A DNA stretch of 60,000 bases. Origin: Cryptomeria japonica (Eukaryota; Streptophyta; Pinopsida; Cupressales; Cupressaceae). The stretch spans positions 616,340,476 through 616,400,475 of the forward strand of contig NC_081408.1 in assembly GCF_030272615.1 (NCBI RefSeq), written 5' to 3'. Positions 1 to 12,149 of this stretch are shown piece after piece (position 1 is the stretch's first letter; every line of letters starts with the position of its first letter). The notes under the pieces are model-generated. The model had not been told where the DNA came from. It did no database searches and was given only the letters and a program-made list of their open reading frames with translations. The translations under genes and the position numbers were made by a program.

Positions 1-117
1 CCTTAAAAACACAAATAAAATTTATTGATCCCTCACAGCTGGCTGAAGACACGGGACTTCTATTTAACCTTTCTTTCCTTTGAAGAGCTCATGATAACTA
101 GCAGATGAGATTATGGA

Positions 118-154
118 GGGAGCTAAAAAACACAAATAATTTTGTGTAGCTCCC
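118..154. repeat. Short imperfect inverted repeat (hairpin)
   Basis: The arms GGGAGCT (118-124) and AGCTCCC (148-154) are perfect complements. Inside them ACACAAA (130-136) pairs with TTTGTGT (141-147), with an A-run bulge on the left arm. It could be a fold-back remnant of a small DNA transposon. I see no flanking duplication, so its origin is unknown. Confidence 0.5.
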
Positions 155-502
155 TTTTGACCAGCAACCACCTTGATAGTGGAAGAGAAATAAAAAAACA
201 CAATCAAATATTTCCTTATGAGCTGTGTTGAAGTTCCTTGACCATATTTCCATCACCAAGGATACCAAACTTGGAAAAATGACAGCTGGATGCTTTGTAT
301 CGCAGTTTCAAGGTAGCCTGATAGAGGTAATTTTATTTTATTTTATTTGTTTGTCTTCTAATGAGCAAGTGCTAACCTCCATACTGACCATTTTTTTACG
401 CAATGTGGAGCCTTCCAATAAGTTTAATCCTCCTCCTTGTTGTTTCTAGCAATTGGGCTGACTTGTTAAGGCCACGATTCCTCTGTTGGTCTTAATTTTC
501 TA

Positions 503-948
503 TTATTTCCAATGCCACATCTGATTCCCACAATTAATCCCCTTTATTTTGTTGACTTCCAACTTTCATATCAACTTGGACTAGCTTCAGATTTTTCTAT
601 TAGACTTGCTTCAAGGTAGTGCTTGGACCTTCCCTCCTCCACGTAGCTACAGCTCCACGTTACCCCTTATATCTTTATTTTTAGTGCTGACACTTAAAAA
701 AACAAACAGATCTTTCCTTTTTCTGTTATTTCCAATGCCACATCTGATTTCCACAATTAACCCCCTTTATTTTGTTGACTTCCAACTTTCATAACAACTT
801 GGACTAGCTTCAGATTTTTCTATTAGACTTGCTTCAAGGTAGTGCTTGGACCTTCCCTCCTCCACGTAACAACAGCTCCACGTTACCCCTTATATCTTTA
901 TTTTTAGTGTTGACACTTAGAAAAACAAACAGATCTTTGCTTTTTCTT
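503..948. repeat. Tandem duplication, two copies of about 223 bp
   Basis: The second copy (about 726-948) repeats the first (about 503-725) with only a few substitutions; for example the block beginning AATGCCACATCTGATT recurs at 511 and 734. The short ORFs seen in each copy are copies of each other created by this duplication and show no other sign of coding. The high identity indicates a fairly recent local duplication. Confidence 0.9.
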
Positions 949-2773
949 AAAAATCCCCTTTATGGAATTCCCTTTGAAAGAGCCTTCAATACAAAATATT
1001 TAAAAACTTGACAGCTGCGATCAAATTAAATATCCTATCTCTTTCAATACCATGCCCCAACCCTTTTGAAGATGTTACTTAGGCTCAAATATAACCCAAA
1101 CAATTTTACCCCATCAAAATATAATTTCATTCTATGCCGTGATTCCAATATTAAACCCACAATTTGATGAAACCAAGAAAACGATGCTGCTAAACAAATA
1201 TTTAATCATTCCAAAACATTCGCCTCTGTTTGCAAATGAACTCACCCTTTACAACATGCGTTTGATTATTTTTAACGATCTCCAAACAGAAAACAGAAAT
1301 TTGTCTTCTAACGCAGACTTAACAAATTGGCTTAGCTGTGAACTCCATTGCAAATCCGCCAGAGAAATGAATTGGGTTTCCATCCAATCCACCGGAAATC
1401 CTGAAGGTTTCCATTCTCAGGTTTCAAAACTGAAAGCTAGAAGCTCCTAAATTCTCCAAGAGAAAATAATAAACCAAGCATAACCAAAATGAAGCCCAAA
1501 ACATCCTTTTATAACTCTCCAATGAAGATTCTAGAAAACCTCTTTGAATTCCATTAGCTTGTCTTTTCAATTTTCCCTCTTTTAATTTTAAATTTGAACT
1601 TGGGGAATAAATTAATAAAGTGACTTTACTAAGATTTTATTTAATTGTCCACTAAAGTCACTTTAATTGCCTTATTTAATAAATAAACTAAATTGTCATT
1701 AATTTTATTATTTTTCGACAACTTAAATTTAATTATTTAATTAATTTCTAATATCCAAATATTGGTTACATTACATTTGTGAAGTCTTCTCTCAAAGACA
1801 AATTTGCAGTAATAAAGTTGTTTGCAATCCTGAAGTAAATTGTATCTGTCTAGAAAGTAATGATATTTTATTTTCAATATTATATTTGCCGCTATTGAAT
1901 ATTGGCATAATTTTCTTCGGGTCTCGATTATTATTATTTTGGTTTCACTATAACTCTGGCATGATAAATTAGTGAACTACATCAAGGGCTATAAAGGGTA
2001 AATCGAAGGCTTCAATATTGTTAATGTTGGCGTGAGTTTTAATACTCTGTGCGAGCCCATGGTATTGGCCGATATGTCTCCATGTTGAAAATAATATAAT
2101 CATTGTTTAATGTCTTTTGGCAATATTAATGTTTGCATTTAAAAATTCATCGAGGGGCGCCTTATTCACTGATTGTGTTGTGAGAAAACATCTATTCCTG
2201 TCTGTGACTTCTACACTTTTCTCACACATTCATTGCTGGTATTCCTTGGTTCTCACTTCTGATCGAAGGTTATTGTGGCCAGAGTTTTATATGGGGCGGA
2301 CTATTCTACATGGCTCAAACTAGTATAGAGTTGCATATTTCAGGTGTTTTCTAAGCAGTGAACATTTGTAAAGCCTTTTGTACTCTTGTGCTGATGTTGG
2401 AAAAAATCATCTAGGCACTAGCTTTCATGCTAGTGCACTACCCTGGAGCTCTGCGATAACTAAAATACAATCTTATTTGGAAACTTCCATCACCAAATAT
2501 ATGTCTCTGTATTCATTCGTGGCTAAAGGGTAATGCAATCTATTTTGGTGGAAGGTCAGGCTCTGCTCCTTTATGATCTAATTTTCAATATTGGTTGATT
2601 CTGTAAATGGTTTTCAAATTTAAGATTTATCCAAACATTTATTTTTGTTGTCTTTGTCAAATATTCCTCTGCTTGAAGCCACAATCAGACAATCTAACTG
2701 TTGTCACAAAAGTTTGCTCCCTTGTTGAGCTATCAACTCAGCAACCTCGTGAAACATGGAAACAACCCTAAAG
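949..2773. other. Unassigned AT-rich DNA, no gene recognised
   Basis: No reading frame here resembles a known family. A 103-codon open frame at 1139-1450 has no recognisable motif. On the minus strand TATAAAAGG occurs near 1506-1514, which would fit an old LTR promoter, but I could not find LTR ends. The 12-bp inverted repeat at 1617-1664 lies in this stretch. After 1665 nothing stands out. Confidence 0.4.
1617..1664. repeat. Perfect 12-bp inverted repeat with 24-nt loop
   Basis: AAAGTGACTTTA (1617-1628) and TAAAGTCACTTT (1653-1664) are exact reverse complements. Each arm is itself nearly palindromic. It sits in an AT-rich stretch that may be an old minus-strand LTR. No flanking target duplication was found. 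Confidence 0.75.
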
Positions 2774-3330
2774 TGTGGGAACTTGCACAAAGGGGTTGAA
2801 TCTCCAAAGAAAGTCGATTTCCTTCTCAATCCAAGTGCAGGTGTTGAACCAACTCAACACTCCAAATTCTACTTCTAAACCTATCCTAACAGCTTGTAGA
2901 GGAAAAGGGTAGAAGGAAATGCTAAAATGAAAGGAGGTGATGCACCTAGGTCCTCTCCCCACCCCGAATGACAAAAAGAATCAATTAAAATACCCTAGAG
3001 ATGCACAAACTTCTGTTGCATGAATGATCCCTAACGCATGTATAGAGGTTAGAATTTGTTGAATGTAAAAGGGGAGAAGGTTTCCCACAAGTCACACTCA
3101 GAAACAAGTTAACATAGCATATACGTGAGAGAAAGCCACATAAGGAAACATACACAACATGCATAAGTTGAAGAGAGGCAAGAATGATGATTTCAATTCA
3201 TTCTCAAGCCAATGGCCAAACTTACAGTTGCAGAAATGCAAGAAAATATACAAATCTTCAGGAGGAGTGAAAGAGCATAAGGTAGCTCAAGGTAGCAGGG
3301 AAAGAACCTTTTACAATGAGGCTTAGCAGC

Positions 3331-3340
3331 CTATATATAG
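3331..3340 (-). promoter_or_regulatory. TATA box of the putative LTR
   Basis: On the minus strand the context is GCTATATATAGGCTGC, a good plant TATA box, about 1.1 kb inside the proposed LTR and downstream of the tandem repeats. The sequence is nearly palindromic; the strand is inferred from the proposed LTR orientation. Confidence 0.4.
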
Positions 3341-3819
3341 CAAACTAGTCACAGAGAAGAGACCAATGGTCAAAGCAAGGAAGCCTTGACCCTAGCATAC
3401 ACAGAGGAATGTCATTCCGAAAAGATAGGGAAGTGCACAGATCTAACATGGTTGTGCGTGCAAGAAACCCACCCATGCCCCAACAAGGCAATCCCAAGAA
3501 GAAAAGACTTCTAGAAGGTAGATTGTCTGACATTTCAAAGTCAACGCGTACAGACTTGACATGAAGACCATCAAGTAACCATAAATAAGCATATGGCCTT
3601 GGACTCCACTTGATGACAATCCTGCAAAAACATTAAATACGCCCCTGTAGCTCCATAAATGAGAGTAGACAAGTCGTTGGAGTTGGTGAAGCATTAAGAG
3701 CCTTGAGTGTTGATCACAGCATCTGGAAGTGTTGATGTCACTGGAGGTCAAACATCAAGCCTTCAGGAAAACCCTGCAAGGGAGAGGAGGCAGGAACCCC
3801 GGAGTCCGAAGGGAAGAGA

Positions 3820-4220
3820 GGGAGGAGATAGGAGGACCTCAGGTTTCTAGGTTCGAGGAGATGGGATACCTCTTCCCAAAAGGGAAGGGGTAGACCAGTT
3901 CCCTGAATCCCGAAATCCGGAAAAGAAGGGAAAGGTCGGGTTTTGGGGTTTGGGGAGATAGGATACTAGACCGATTCCTCGAATCTCAAAATCCATAAAG
4001 TAAGGGAAAGGTCAGGTTTCGGGATTCGAGGAGACGGGAAACATCTTCCCAAAAGGGAAGTGGTAGACCGGTTCCTCGAATCCTGAAATTTGTAAAGGAA
4101 GGGAAAGGTTGGGTTTCAGGGTTCAAGGAGACGAGATACCTCTTTCCAAAAGGGAAGGGGTAGATTGGTTCCCCGCATCCCAAAATCAGGAATTCCTAAG
4201 AAGGAAAAGGGAAGGAGAAA
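3820..4220. repeat. Degenerate tandem repeat, unit about 97 bp, about four copies
   Basis: Equivalent points of successive units (GTTCGAGGAG and variants) lie at 3851, 3948, 4024 and 4121. The second unit is shortened to about 76 bp by loss of the CTCTTCCCAAAAGGGAAGG segment. Each unit contains that CTTCCCAAAAGGGAAG-like palindrome except the shortened one. If the surrounding block is an LTR, these lie upstream of its TATA box, where enhancer-type repeats are usual. Confidence 0.85.
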
Positions 4221-4420
4221 GGACCAACGGACTCCAAGGTGCGAAGGCAAGATGCAAGGGGAAAGGGGAAGGCCTGAAGCCCGTCTCATGATGAAAGAAC
4301 ACTTGAGCATTTCATGATTCCATCGGTTTTGTGCTTGATCAACTGGGGTAGTGCTAGTCCATGGAACGTATCTTTGATCAGTTCCCACTCATGGACCAAG
4401 AGTGTCATAAAATGACAACA

Positions 4421-7400
4421 CTAACATAATGAATTAAAGTTGGGATGGAGCTTAGTGTTGTTAAATTAAAGGAAGATATTGTTATCCCTATTTTGGGATC
4501 TTTCACTAAACTTAGACGCTACAATTGCATAGGTTGCTGAAATTTCTATAGATGAGGTAGAGTCTGCATATAACATGGCTAAGAGGAGTGGCACTGCAGC
4601 TAATTCTGGTTAAACTGAAATTGAACAAAACGCTAGCTTTGATGCTTTCAATGAAGAGCAGTATGTAAATTATTGAATATTGATTGTAATTTTCATTTTA
4701 TATTGATATTTGGAATCACTGGAATTATCATATTGTGAATTTATAACTACTTTCTTTCTTGCAAATTATGGAGTATTTAAACATTTTGTTTATTAGCAAT
4801 CATGATTATTACTGTTTTTATAGTTTTTCAGTTTTCATATATATGAACCCGTACCCAGGGGGAAAAATGCCATACTGGCATACCTGAACCTGTACCTGTC
4901 CCCATACTAGGACCCGCAACTTAACATATTGATGTTGTGACATGAATATTGAAAAAATGGAGATCATTCAACCTTTTATTGCATGGCAATAAATACAGAA
5001 CCAGAATGGAACGTGTCATCCGATATGAAGGCAGCAAATTTTCAAGACCCCTTGATAAGGGTACAGCTAGATATAGCAGTTATAAACACACATACACATG
5101 AATATTGTACATCAATAGGCATAGAACATGACAAATATATATATATATACACGGGTAGATAAAAAATATATATTGACTGTCTTTCATATTTTATTTCTAA
5201 ATTTTTTATGTCATTTGTATTTTTGTGATTCAAATATAAATAATATTTATTTAATGTTTCCTTTTGCCTTGGCAGTTTATGAATTTTTTAAATAACCCAC
5301 AGCTATGAGTAGTTATCTTACCAGCAGCCTTCTAAGAAATATTTTCCATATGACAAAGGTTACACAAATTCCAGTAGAGAATGACGGAAAAAGATGGGGA
5401 AACATTTCAGAGATAGTGTCTGTACCACTACAATCCTCACAAAGCTGCTTCCAGCAAGAGCATATAAGAGATTGCACCAGTAATAGCAATGATATTATTA
5501 GCCTCTTCTCAACCAGTCTAGTCCCTATATAGGTAAGCTACAGATATTCCACCCTACACATAGATGCACATTGCTTCTCTCAGGCATATTGTCCCCTTAT
5601 TCCTCGTAGAATGTTTGCTCATACCTTGGGGAAAATGTAACCCAATGATGACACCTTATATACCATATATGCTTGTAACACTAACATCCAGGAGTTTAAC
5701 CCAATAGACTTAGTGGGAACATCCTCCTGGTGGACCCAATATTGCTCTCCACCACTCCTTAGGCATGTCCAATACGGCATCATCACACTTCTACAATTTT
5801 TCCTCTGGGCCTTTTAAGGGTTATTAACATTTAGCATATTCCAGATCTTCCATTACTGTCGTATTTTGTCTCATGTTGATTGCATCCAAGGCTTCTTTCA
5901 AATTCTAAATTTGCATCTATAATGTGATCATTTAGGAATTAGGAAATCTAAAAAAGTTCATTCTTTAACCTAAATCTGTCACTTTTCTGAAAAGGGAAGT
6001 ATTAGCTTAGGCCATTATTTCTAGATCAAATTAGTGTTTTTCTATTTGTCGTATATCACATGAGACTTCAATTATTGCAAATAGAATGGGTAGCCTGTGC
6101 TTGCATAGTTGTGATCCTTCATCTGTCTACATCCTTGATACCCCAAAACATTCCCAGGACGATGTTTTTGATTTTATCTTGTGTCAAGTTGTTATCCTTA
6201 GGACCCATCCATGATTACTGTTTCAATGAGAATCTTGTTTAAGCTTGTATCATCATCTAGATTTTCACTATAACAGCCAGTTCATTGTTAAACTCATCTC
6301 AAAGGACAATACCGGATGTGCTTGGCCAAGTTATATTTCTTCCACAAATTAGCCATGCTTTAAAAAATGGCATAATAATGTTGTACAGAACAAGACAGCA
6401 GGGAAGTCGTTTAAAACTTTGATAAAAAGGAACATCAAACAGACCTCAACAGTAAATTAAAGAAATGAAACTAAATATAGGCCAAACACAACAATGTTCT
6501 TAGTAGATGCAACCAGTAAAACTTCTGCATCAGTTAGCCAGTTTCAGAAATATGTTTCAAGGACACAAACGAATTATAATAAGCACCAAGACAAACTCCA
6601 TTACCTGGGGTGCAAACACATAGCCAAGAGTTCAAAAAATAGCCCCTCCTAAAAACAAACCAGCAAGAAAATCACCTGTGACCTGTCCTCTCCCACTGGC
6701 ACCACAACATTAACAAACAGGGCATGAGCAACAAATCAATGGACTTATATCTACCAACTATGGAAATAAATTGCAATTTAAGGGACAAAGGAGCACATTA
6801 ATAGTATAACAAACTCAAAATGAAGACATTTCAACCAAGTTGAATTCTACTGAAAACGCACACACTGAAATTAAATGAGTTAAAAGTTAGCTAATAAACT
6901 CTAGACATGAACATATTTTGGTTGAGTCATTAAAACAATAAACAATTCTACCCAGCTTATACTCCAGAAAACTTCACAAAGATATGAAACCATGAAAACA
7001 ACCTCAACATTCTAATTAGTGCAGCGAGTTAAGCAAGTCTAATACAAAAAATCAGATCTGCATATTGCTTTCTAGGATTTTATAGGCAGCTACTGTAACC
7101 TGATTGCCTTTTTTAAAATAGCATAAACTTACTTTTCAAAATGAACGAAAGAATGAATTGAAAACAGCATTCCATGGAGTCCCCAGGACACGTGGGCACA
7201 GGAATGAAGGGATGAGATTTGGTGACAGCAATATTTATTTCAAATTTTTGATAGAGTGGGAATGGTTATTAAAATAATATCTTAAAATTAGTATTTGAAA
7301 AATTTATTATAAATAGTAGTAAAATAAGTTATAATTTATCATTTATGTAATCAATACAAGTAAGAGAAGTTGAAATTCATAAAAATTTGTACTGAATCAG

Positions 7401-8302
7401 AGACAACAAATTCACAATGTCTTCAACCCTATCTTGAGTGGAAATCATACCATCAACCAAGACTCCACTATTAGACACTCAGACTTTCTAAGATTATCTC
7501 AATGTCTCAATGTCAGCCATGCTATAGATAATCTGAGCAAATTCTAGCACTGTTATGCAATTTCTGTTTTCAAAGACAGTAAAACCTGTTGCCAATTCAT
7601 TATTTGAAAAAAGAGTACCAAGCTCCAGCAATATTCAATATTCATCAAATGAATAAAAATAGATGCACCAATGCCAGCCCAATCTTGAATGGGTTATTTT
7701 ATGATATCAGCCAAGAGCTTCAACATGCTCCCAAGTAAGGGATTCACTAGAGCATAGAACTGGACAAAGAGGTCTACAATAAGTTGCACTGCTAATGTAT
7801 ATGTAGAATCCAAGCTTTTTCACTAAGATTATTATATACAATTTAAATCATTTGACTGTAACCATAGTAGCATTACTCAAAATTGAGATCGCCTTGGCAA
7901 ACTAAAAGTATGAATGAAATTCAACTACTCAAGATTTAATCTCGCACAAGACCAAAACAGATTTCTTTTATCCTTTTAAAATCAATGTTGAGATTTAGGG
8001 GCAGCAACCCCCAGCAGTGTCAAGGACCAAAACCCTCATGAAGTTTGTGGGCAGCATGCCTGGCATGGGGCCCCATCACAAAGCCCAAATCAAAGCCTTT
8101 GAGACCATAAGGACCTTAATAGTAGATTCAACTTTTTTTTGGTTCTCCCTCTTCCTCTTCCTCTCTCTTTCTCTTTCTTCTCCTCCCCCAACATACTGTC
8201 GGTGATTTGAAATTGTAACTCATCTTCTACACCTATGGAATCAAGCTTAAGTAGTTAACATCCAATGATTCATCCCCAGTCAATTAATCACCCGACGAAT
8301 AG
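4421..8302. other. Unassigned AT-rich DNA
   Basis: About 3.9 kb without a supported gene. It includes a possible short coding relic (4510-4680), a (TA)n tract near 5135-5149 and a polypyrimidine CTT/TCT tract near 8144-8190 just before the copia fragment. ORFs of 60-75 codons at 5305-5532, 6060-6242 and 8017-8205 have no recognisable motif and are what chance would give. Confidence 0.5.
4510..4680 (+). pseudogene. Short coding-like relic, family unknown
   Basis: One frame reads as a coherent acidic peptide (IDEVESAYNMAKRSGTAANS, then ASFDAFNEEQY) interrupted only by TAG and TAA codons that could derive from Gln codons. It ends at GTAAAT, which could be a splice donor. The phrase has the composition of a real exon, but I cannot name the family. 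It could be a host exon relic or part of a DNA transposon. It is too short to be certain it is coding. Confidence 0.25.
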
Positions 8303-8938
8303 TTGGCAGGTAGCTTGATATATCTTACAAATACTAGACCGGATCTCTGATTAGCTATTAGCTATCTCTCTTTCAAACTTTCGATTTCAATGGCCACAAA
8401 ATGAGTTTTGTGATATGTCAAAAGTTCCCTTGACTTTGGCATACTCTTTCAAAGGGCAGTATATCTTGGTTTGATTGGATATAGAGACTTTGACCGGGCA
8501 AGATCAATTGATAGTCAATATTCTAATACCAACTATATTTTCTCTTTAGGTTTAGGAGTGACTGCATGGCAAAGAAAGCTTCAATAAACCATAGCTCTAT
8601 CTTTCCACTGAAGCTGAATACAAATTAGTTGTATTTGCTGGTTCTGAAGCAATTGGCTACATGGAATTTTGGCATATTTTTATCTTCCTCGTTTTTTTCC
8701 AACCCTACTTATTTTTCTTATAATCAAGGGTACTAAAGTTGGTGAAAAAGCTAATGTATCATGCTCACACCAAACACATTGAGTTTCATCATCAATATAT
8801 TTGGCAGCTAGTAGAGTGTGAAAATATTGCTTTCCATTTATACACTTCTCACAAACGGCTTGATGATTTATTACTAAACCTCTTAGTCATGTTCATTTTC
8901 TCAAATTTCAAGACAAACTTGGTGTTATTTCTGGTTTA
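8303..8938 (+). pseudogene. Ty1/copia pol remnant: end of RT and RNase H
   Basis: This is the 3' part of a copia polyprotein, which copies the element's RNA into DNA. In one frame from 8303 the family sequence GSLIYLTNTRPDL, then LIGYRDFDRARS, is visible; after a one-base shift between 8471 and 8604 it continues with STEAEYKLV (RNase H) and HAHTKHIEFHHQYI. It ends in the usual place shortly before the LTR at 8951. Everything upstream (gag, protease, integrase, most of RT) is missing. Stops occur within the conserved blocks and a one-base frameshift splits it, so it is inactive. Family assignment is firm; the left edge is where similarity fades. Confidence 0.85.
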
Positions 8939-8950
8939 GTTATTAAGGTG

Positions 8951-9171
8951 GTATTAAAATATTAGTATAATAAGTTAACTATTAGTGGTAGTTCGTAGTT
9001 TTTAATAAAGTTATTGTAATAGCAGTCCTTTGTAACTGCCCTCTATTTTTAGTATGTAACTACTTTTCCAGTTTAAGACAATATGTTCAATAATATAATA
9101 CAGCACTATCTTCATGAGAGAGAAGCCAATTTCTCTCAATCTCATTTCTATGCTATATACCAACATTAACA
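8951..9171 (+). mobile_element. Short 3' LTR of the copia remnant
   Basis: Just after the RNase H block, the purine-rich AAGGTGGTATTAAAATATTAG matches the usual copia junction of polypurine tract and LTR. The LTR would begin TATTAA (a decayed TGTTAA) and end TTAACA at 9171, its inverted complement. Its length, about 221 bp, is on the short side for copia LTRs. No second copy of this LTR is in the window, so the element is 5'-truncated. Confidence 0.65.
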
Positions 9172-9254
9172 ACCCTGTGAACTAAAAAATGTCCACCTGA
9201 CCCACATGCAGCAATACCATATTACCGTGTCATCTAGCAACAATCTTGTGTACA

Positions 9255-9465
9255 AAGCACAGCAAATATCACGTCTAGCCATGTTGGAATGTCAATTCCC
9301 TCATAGGAAAAAACCACAAGAGCCTCTAAAGTCATATCAGGTACACTTGTTGAAGAAGCACAACAAATATCACATCTAGCCATGCTGGAATGTCAATTCC
9401 CTCATAGGAAAAAACCACAATAGCCTCTAAAGTCACATCACGACGTCACGTACACTTGTTGAAGA
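9255..9465. repeat. Tandem duplication, two copies of about 101 bp
   Basis: The unit beginning AAGCACAGCAAATATCAC (9255) recurs at 9356 with few changes. The second copy carries an extra block of about 9 bases (CGACGTCAC region) before TACACTTGTTGAAGAA. No coding potential is apparent. Confidence 0.85.
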
Positions 9466-9954
9466 ATGTCTCTAAAGCAGCAATGTCCTTCCATATAACA
9501 GTACTAACATGGGTCTCAAAAAACAACAAGACCACTGCATGATTCGTTTTTAGTAAATAATAGCATAAGCCATGTGCCAAAAAAAACAGATGCTGTGTAT
9601 TTCACTGCGGTTTGCCGAATGATCAAAACCATTGTTCACAAAATTCTTCGGCTTTTTTGATGGCTTCAGAAAAATGATAAGAAAATTAATCATAGAGTGC
9701 TGGAATAGAGAGAACATACCCGGAATTCCATCTGTAGGTTTGGTTGGATCCCTTCACAATCCTCTGTTGCCACCTTGGATCAGAATTCTGCTTTATTCAA
9801 ATAACGAATAGTTTGTTGCCAGTAACCTCGGGCTAGTTTACTCAGGCTCCCTTGGTTAACCCCGATTCAAGTTTGTTGAAATTTCAAATGTACGTTCGCA
9901 AAACCCTAGAAGGGTACCAAAAATACACTTTTACAAAAAAAATGTTTTAAATAT
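9466..9954. other. Unassigned DNA
   Basis: I see no gene, repeat or element edge here. The base composition is more balanced than in the A/T tract that follows. Confidence 0.5.
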
Positions 9955-10660
9955 GTAGACAGATTTTAAAGTTATTTTATTTTATTTTATTTTATTTTAA
10001 AATACATTTTAATTTTGATGTATTGAAGTTTTTATTTTAAAGAATTATTTTTAATTTATTAAAGAATAGTTTTTATTTTTATTTAAAAAATTATTTTAAA
10101 ATATATTTTAATTTGATATTCGAATTTTTTAATTTTAGAAAATTATTTTTTATTTATTATGTATTTTTTTTTTTCATATTATTTTAGAATTATATGTATG
10201 AATCTCTAGTATGTTTTCAATTTATAACTTTCTTTTCTCTAAAATAATTTTAAAATAAAATAATATTAATTCTTAAGTAAACAAAAATAGTAATTCTTCA
10301 AATAAAATTAAATAATGTAAATAAAATAATTCTTAAATAATAATGTAAATGAAATGAATAAATTTAAATAATTATAAAATAAAATAAAATAATTATTAAT
10401 TTTAAGTTGTTTTTTTAATAATACGTTGATAGATATAAATATGGTTTTAAATAAATTTACATTAATTTGTCTAAGATGAATATGTTAGTATATAAGTTTC
10501 ATATAGATTAGCATATTTTAGAATTCTAATTCTATATAGCATACATTTAAAAAATACAAAAATAAATGTTAATTTAGGAATTTAAATGTAGAAATAATAT
10601 ATTTAATTTGTGAAAATATAATGAAGAATAAATTTTGATAGTGTTTAATTTCACTTAGAA
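9955..10660. repeat. Near-pure A/T low-complexity tract with (TTTTA)n
   Basis: The tract opens with repeated TTTTA near 9975-10000 and stays almost entirely A and T for about 700 bp, with runs such as AAATAAAATAAT. No element structure is visible. It could be an expanded microsatellite or a scaffold/matrix-attachment-like region; the sequence does not decide between them. Confidence 0.7.
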
Positions 10661-11655
10661 ATTTTCTTGGGATCATAGTGATCTTTAAAATCTCAACAAA
10701 TCATATGCCAACTTGCAATATCAACCATACTCGTGAAAGTGAACTATAACCTATGCAAATGAACTTGTTGACAAAGGATATATGTGACTTGTTTCGTTGT
10801 AATATTTGCTCTTCATTGATTGTCAATAGCTAGCAATATTCAAATTTCCTTTGGAAAATTATTAGATTGTAAGGCCCAATATCACCCACATCAACTCCCT
10901 TGATTGGATTAACTTAATCTTCAAGAAAATAATTGAAGTCGCCACTCTCTACTCATGTAAATCTCATAGAATGATTTGATACATAATTAAGTTTTGTTTA
11001 GTGGTCCTAGAATGATTCTCCTTGGAGTGCTTAGGATATGTGAATGATAATTGTTTGGTTGATTAGCATATATTGAATGTCTTTGAATATACATGGCAAT
11101 AAATTGCACAAACATATATCAAGCAAGCTCACAATGATCAATGGAATAAGTTGGAGTTGACAAAGATTTAAAATATGAATGAATGAATTATGTATCAATT
11201 ATGGCTCGCGTGGGATTGATCCCATATTTTGTAAAATTGGCCAAGGTCAAGAAAGTATGAATATTTATATGCAAAGAAAGAATATTTAGGTATGGGGGCA
11301 ATATTAGAGTAAATGGTAAATGTATAGAAATATGTGTGACCAAGGTTGAATATATGGGAAGATGTATAAATGGGGATGACTGAAGCATCAAGGAATGAGC
11401 CCAAGTTTCCACAAGAGTCGGTCATTTGTTGATATATAATTCTATTTTAACATTCCAACAAAATGACCCTAAACATAAATACAAATTGACATGGGTATGC
11501 AAATTTTATCATTACATTTTCTCCCTACTTTGAAGCCTGTGTGGATCATAAAATTGATAATTATCATATGTGTACCCTAAGTAAACTTAAGCAACAAGTG
11601 CAATTAGGATCTAGGTGATGAACTAGATAGGTAAAACACCTCTTTCACACCAACA
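10661..11655 (-). mobile_element. Minus-strand copia LTR edge; far end not found
   Basis: On the minus strand a G-rich polypurine tract is followed at 11655 by TGTTGGTGTGAAAG, a typical LTR start. The LTR must run toward lower coordinates, but I could not place its other end. The minus-strand ORFs at 11188-11425 lie inside this presumed LTR and look spurious. 10661-11000 holds nothing else I can name. Confidence 0.4.
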
Positions 11656-11668
11656 CCCCCCACCCCCT
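11656..11668 (-). other. Polypurine tract of the minus-strand copia remnant
   Basis: Read on the minus strand this is AAGGGGGTGGGGGG directly before TGTTGG. A polypurine tract primes plus-strand DNA synthesis and marks the start of the 3' LTR. It supports minus orientation for the copia relic at 12150-13440. Confidence 0.55.
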
Positions 11669-12149
11669 TAAGTGCAACTTAGGGAGAATATACACAAGGA
11701 AAGTGATGCAAAGATCAGTTTTCAATTTTAGGCCATGTTAGTTAGCCATGTACAAATACAATGCAAATTTACAATTTCTCACAATTAGAGAAAACAAGAA
11801 AATCCCAAAAGAGAGATGAAAACAAAATGCTCTTAATGAAGAATGAGAAGGGGAAAACCCCATGCAAGGAAAAAATCTCCCCATAAGAGAGAAGAATAAG
11901 AGAGACCATGCAATCCCCCTCAAAGTAGAGTCTCCTACAATGATGGTAGATGTCTAACATTGAATGTTGAACATGATCCATTGTTGTTGAACAACATTCC
12001 TCCCCTTAGGAAGAAACAAAACCAAGATGGTATGCAAGGTGTCTTCCCAATCTTGAAATAAATATGAGGGAAGAATTCCATCAAGTGTGATGTCTTTGAA
12101 TATTTCTCAAGTATCGCCATGTTAATTTTGAAAGCTACCACAATCAAAT

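Larger units (their letters stand above)
2774..4420 (-). mobile_element. Probable solo LTR, minus strand
   Basis: Read on the minus strand, the block starts TGTTGTCATTTTATGACAC at 4420 and plausibly ends in CCCACA at 2774. It holds a TATA-type promoter near 3331-3340 and 97-bp tandem repeats in the upstream (U3) half. No polypurine tract adjoins the 4420 end and no primer-binding site adjoins the 2774 end, so a solo LTR fits best. The five bases outside the two ends do not match, so either the edges are off by some bases or the duplication has decayed. The minus-strand ORFs inside it have no family motif. Confidence 0.4.

Noticed and set aside
606-1011. Two near-identical short ORFs
   Set aside because: Produced by the 223-bp tandem duplication; no independent coding evidence.
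1139-1450. 103-codon ORF
   Set aside because: No motif, no neighbours, and AT-rich context; indistinguishable from chance.
3345-4388. Minus-strand ORFs with Pro/Leu/Phe-rich repeats
   Set aside because: They translate the 97-bp tandem repeat and LTR sequence; the repeated peptides follow from DNA repetition.
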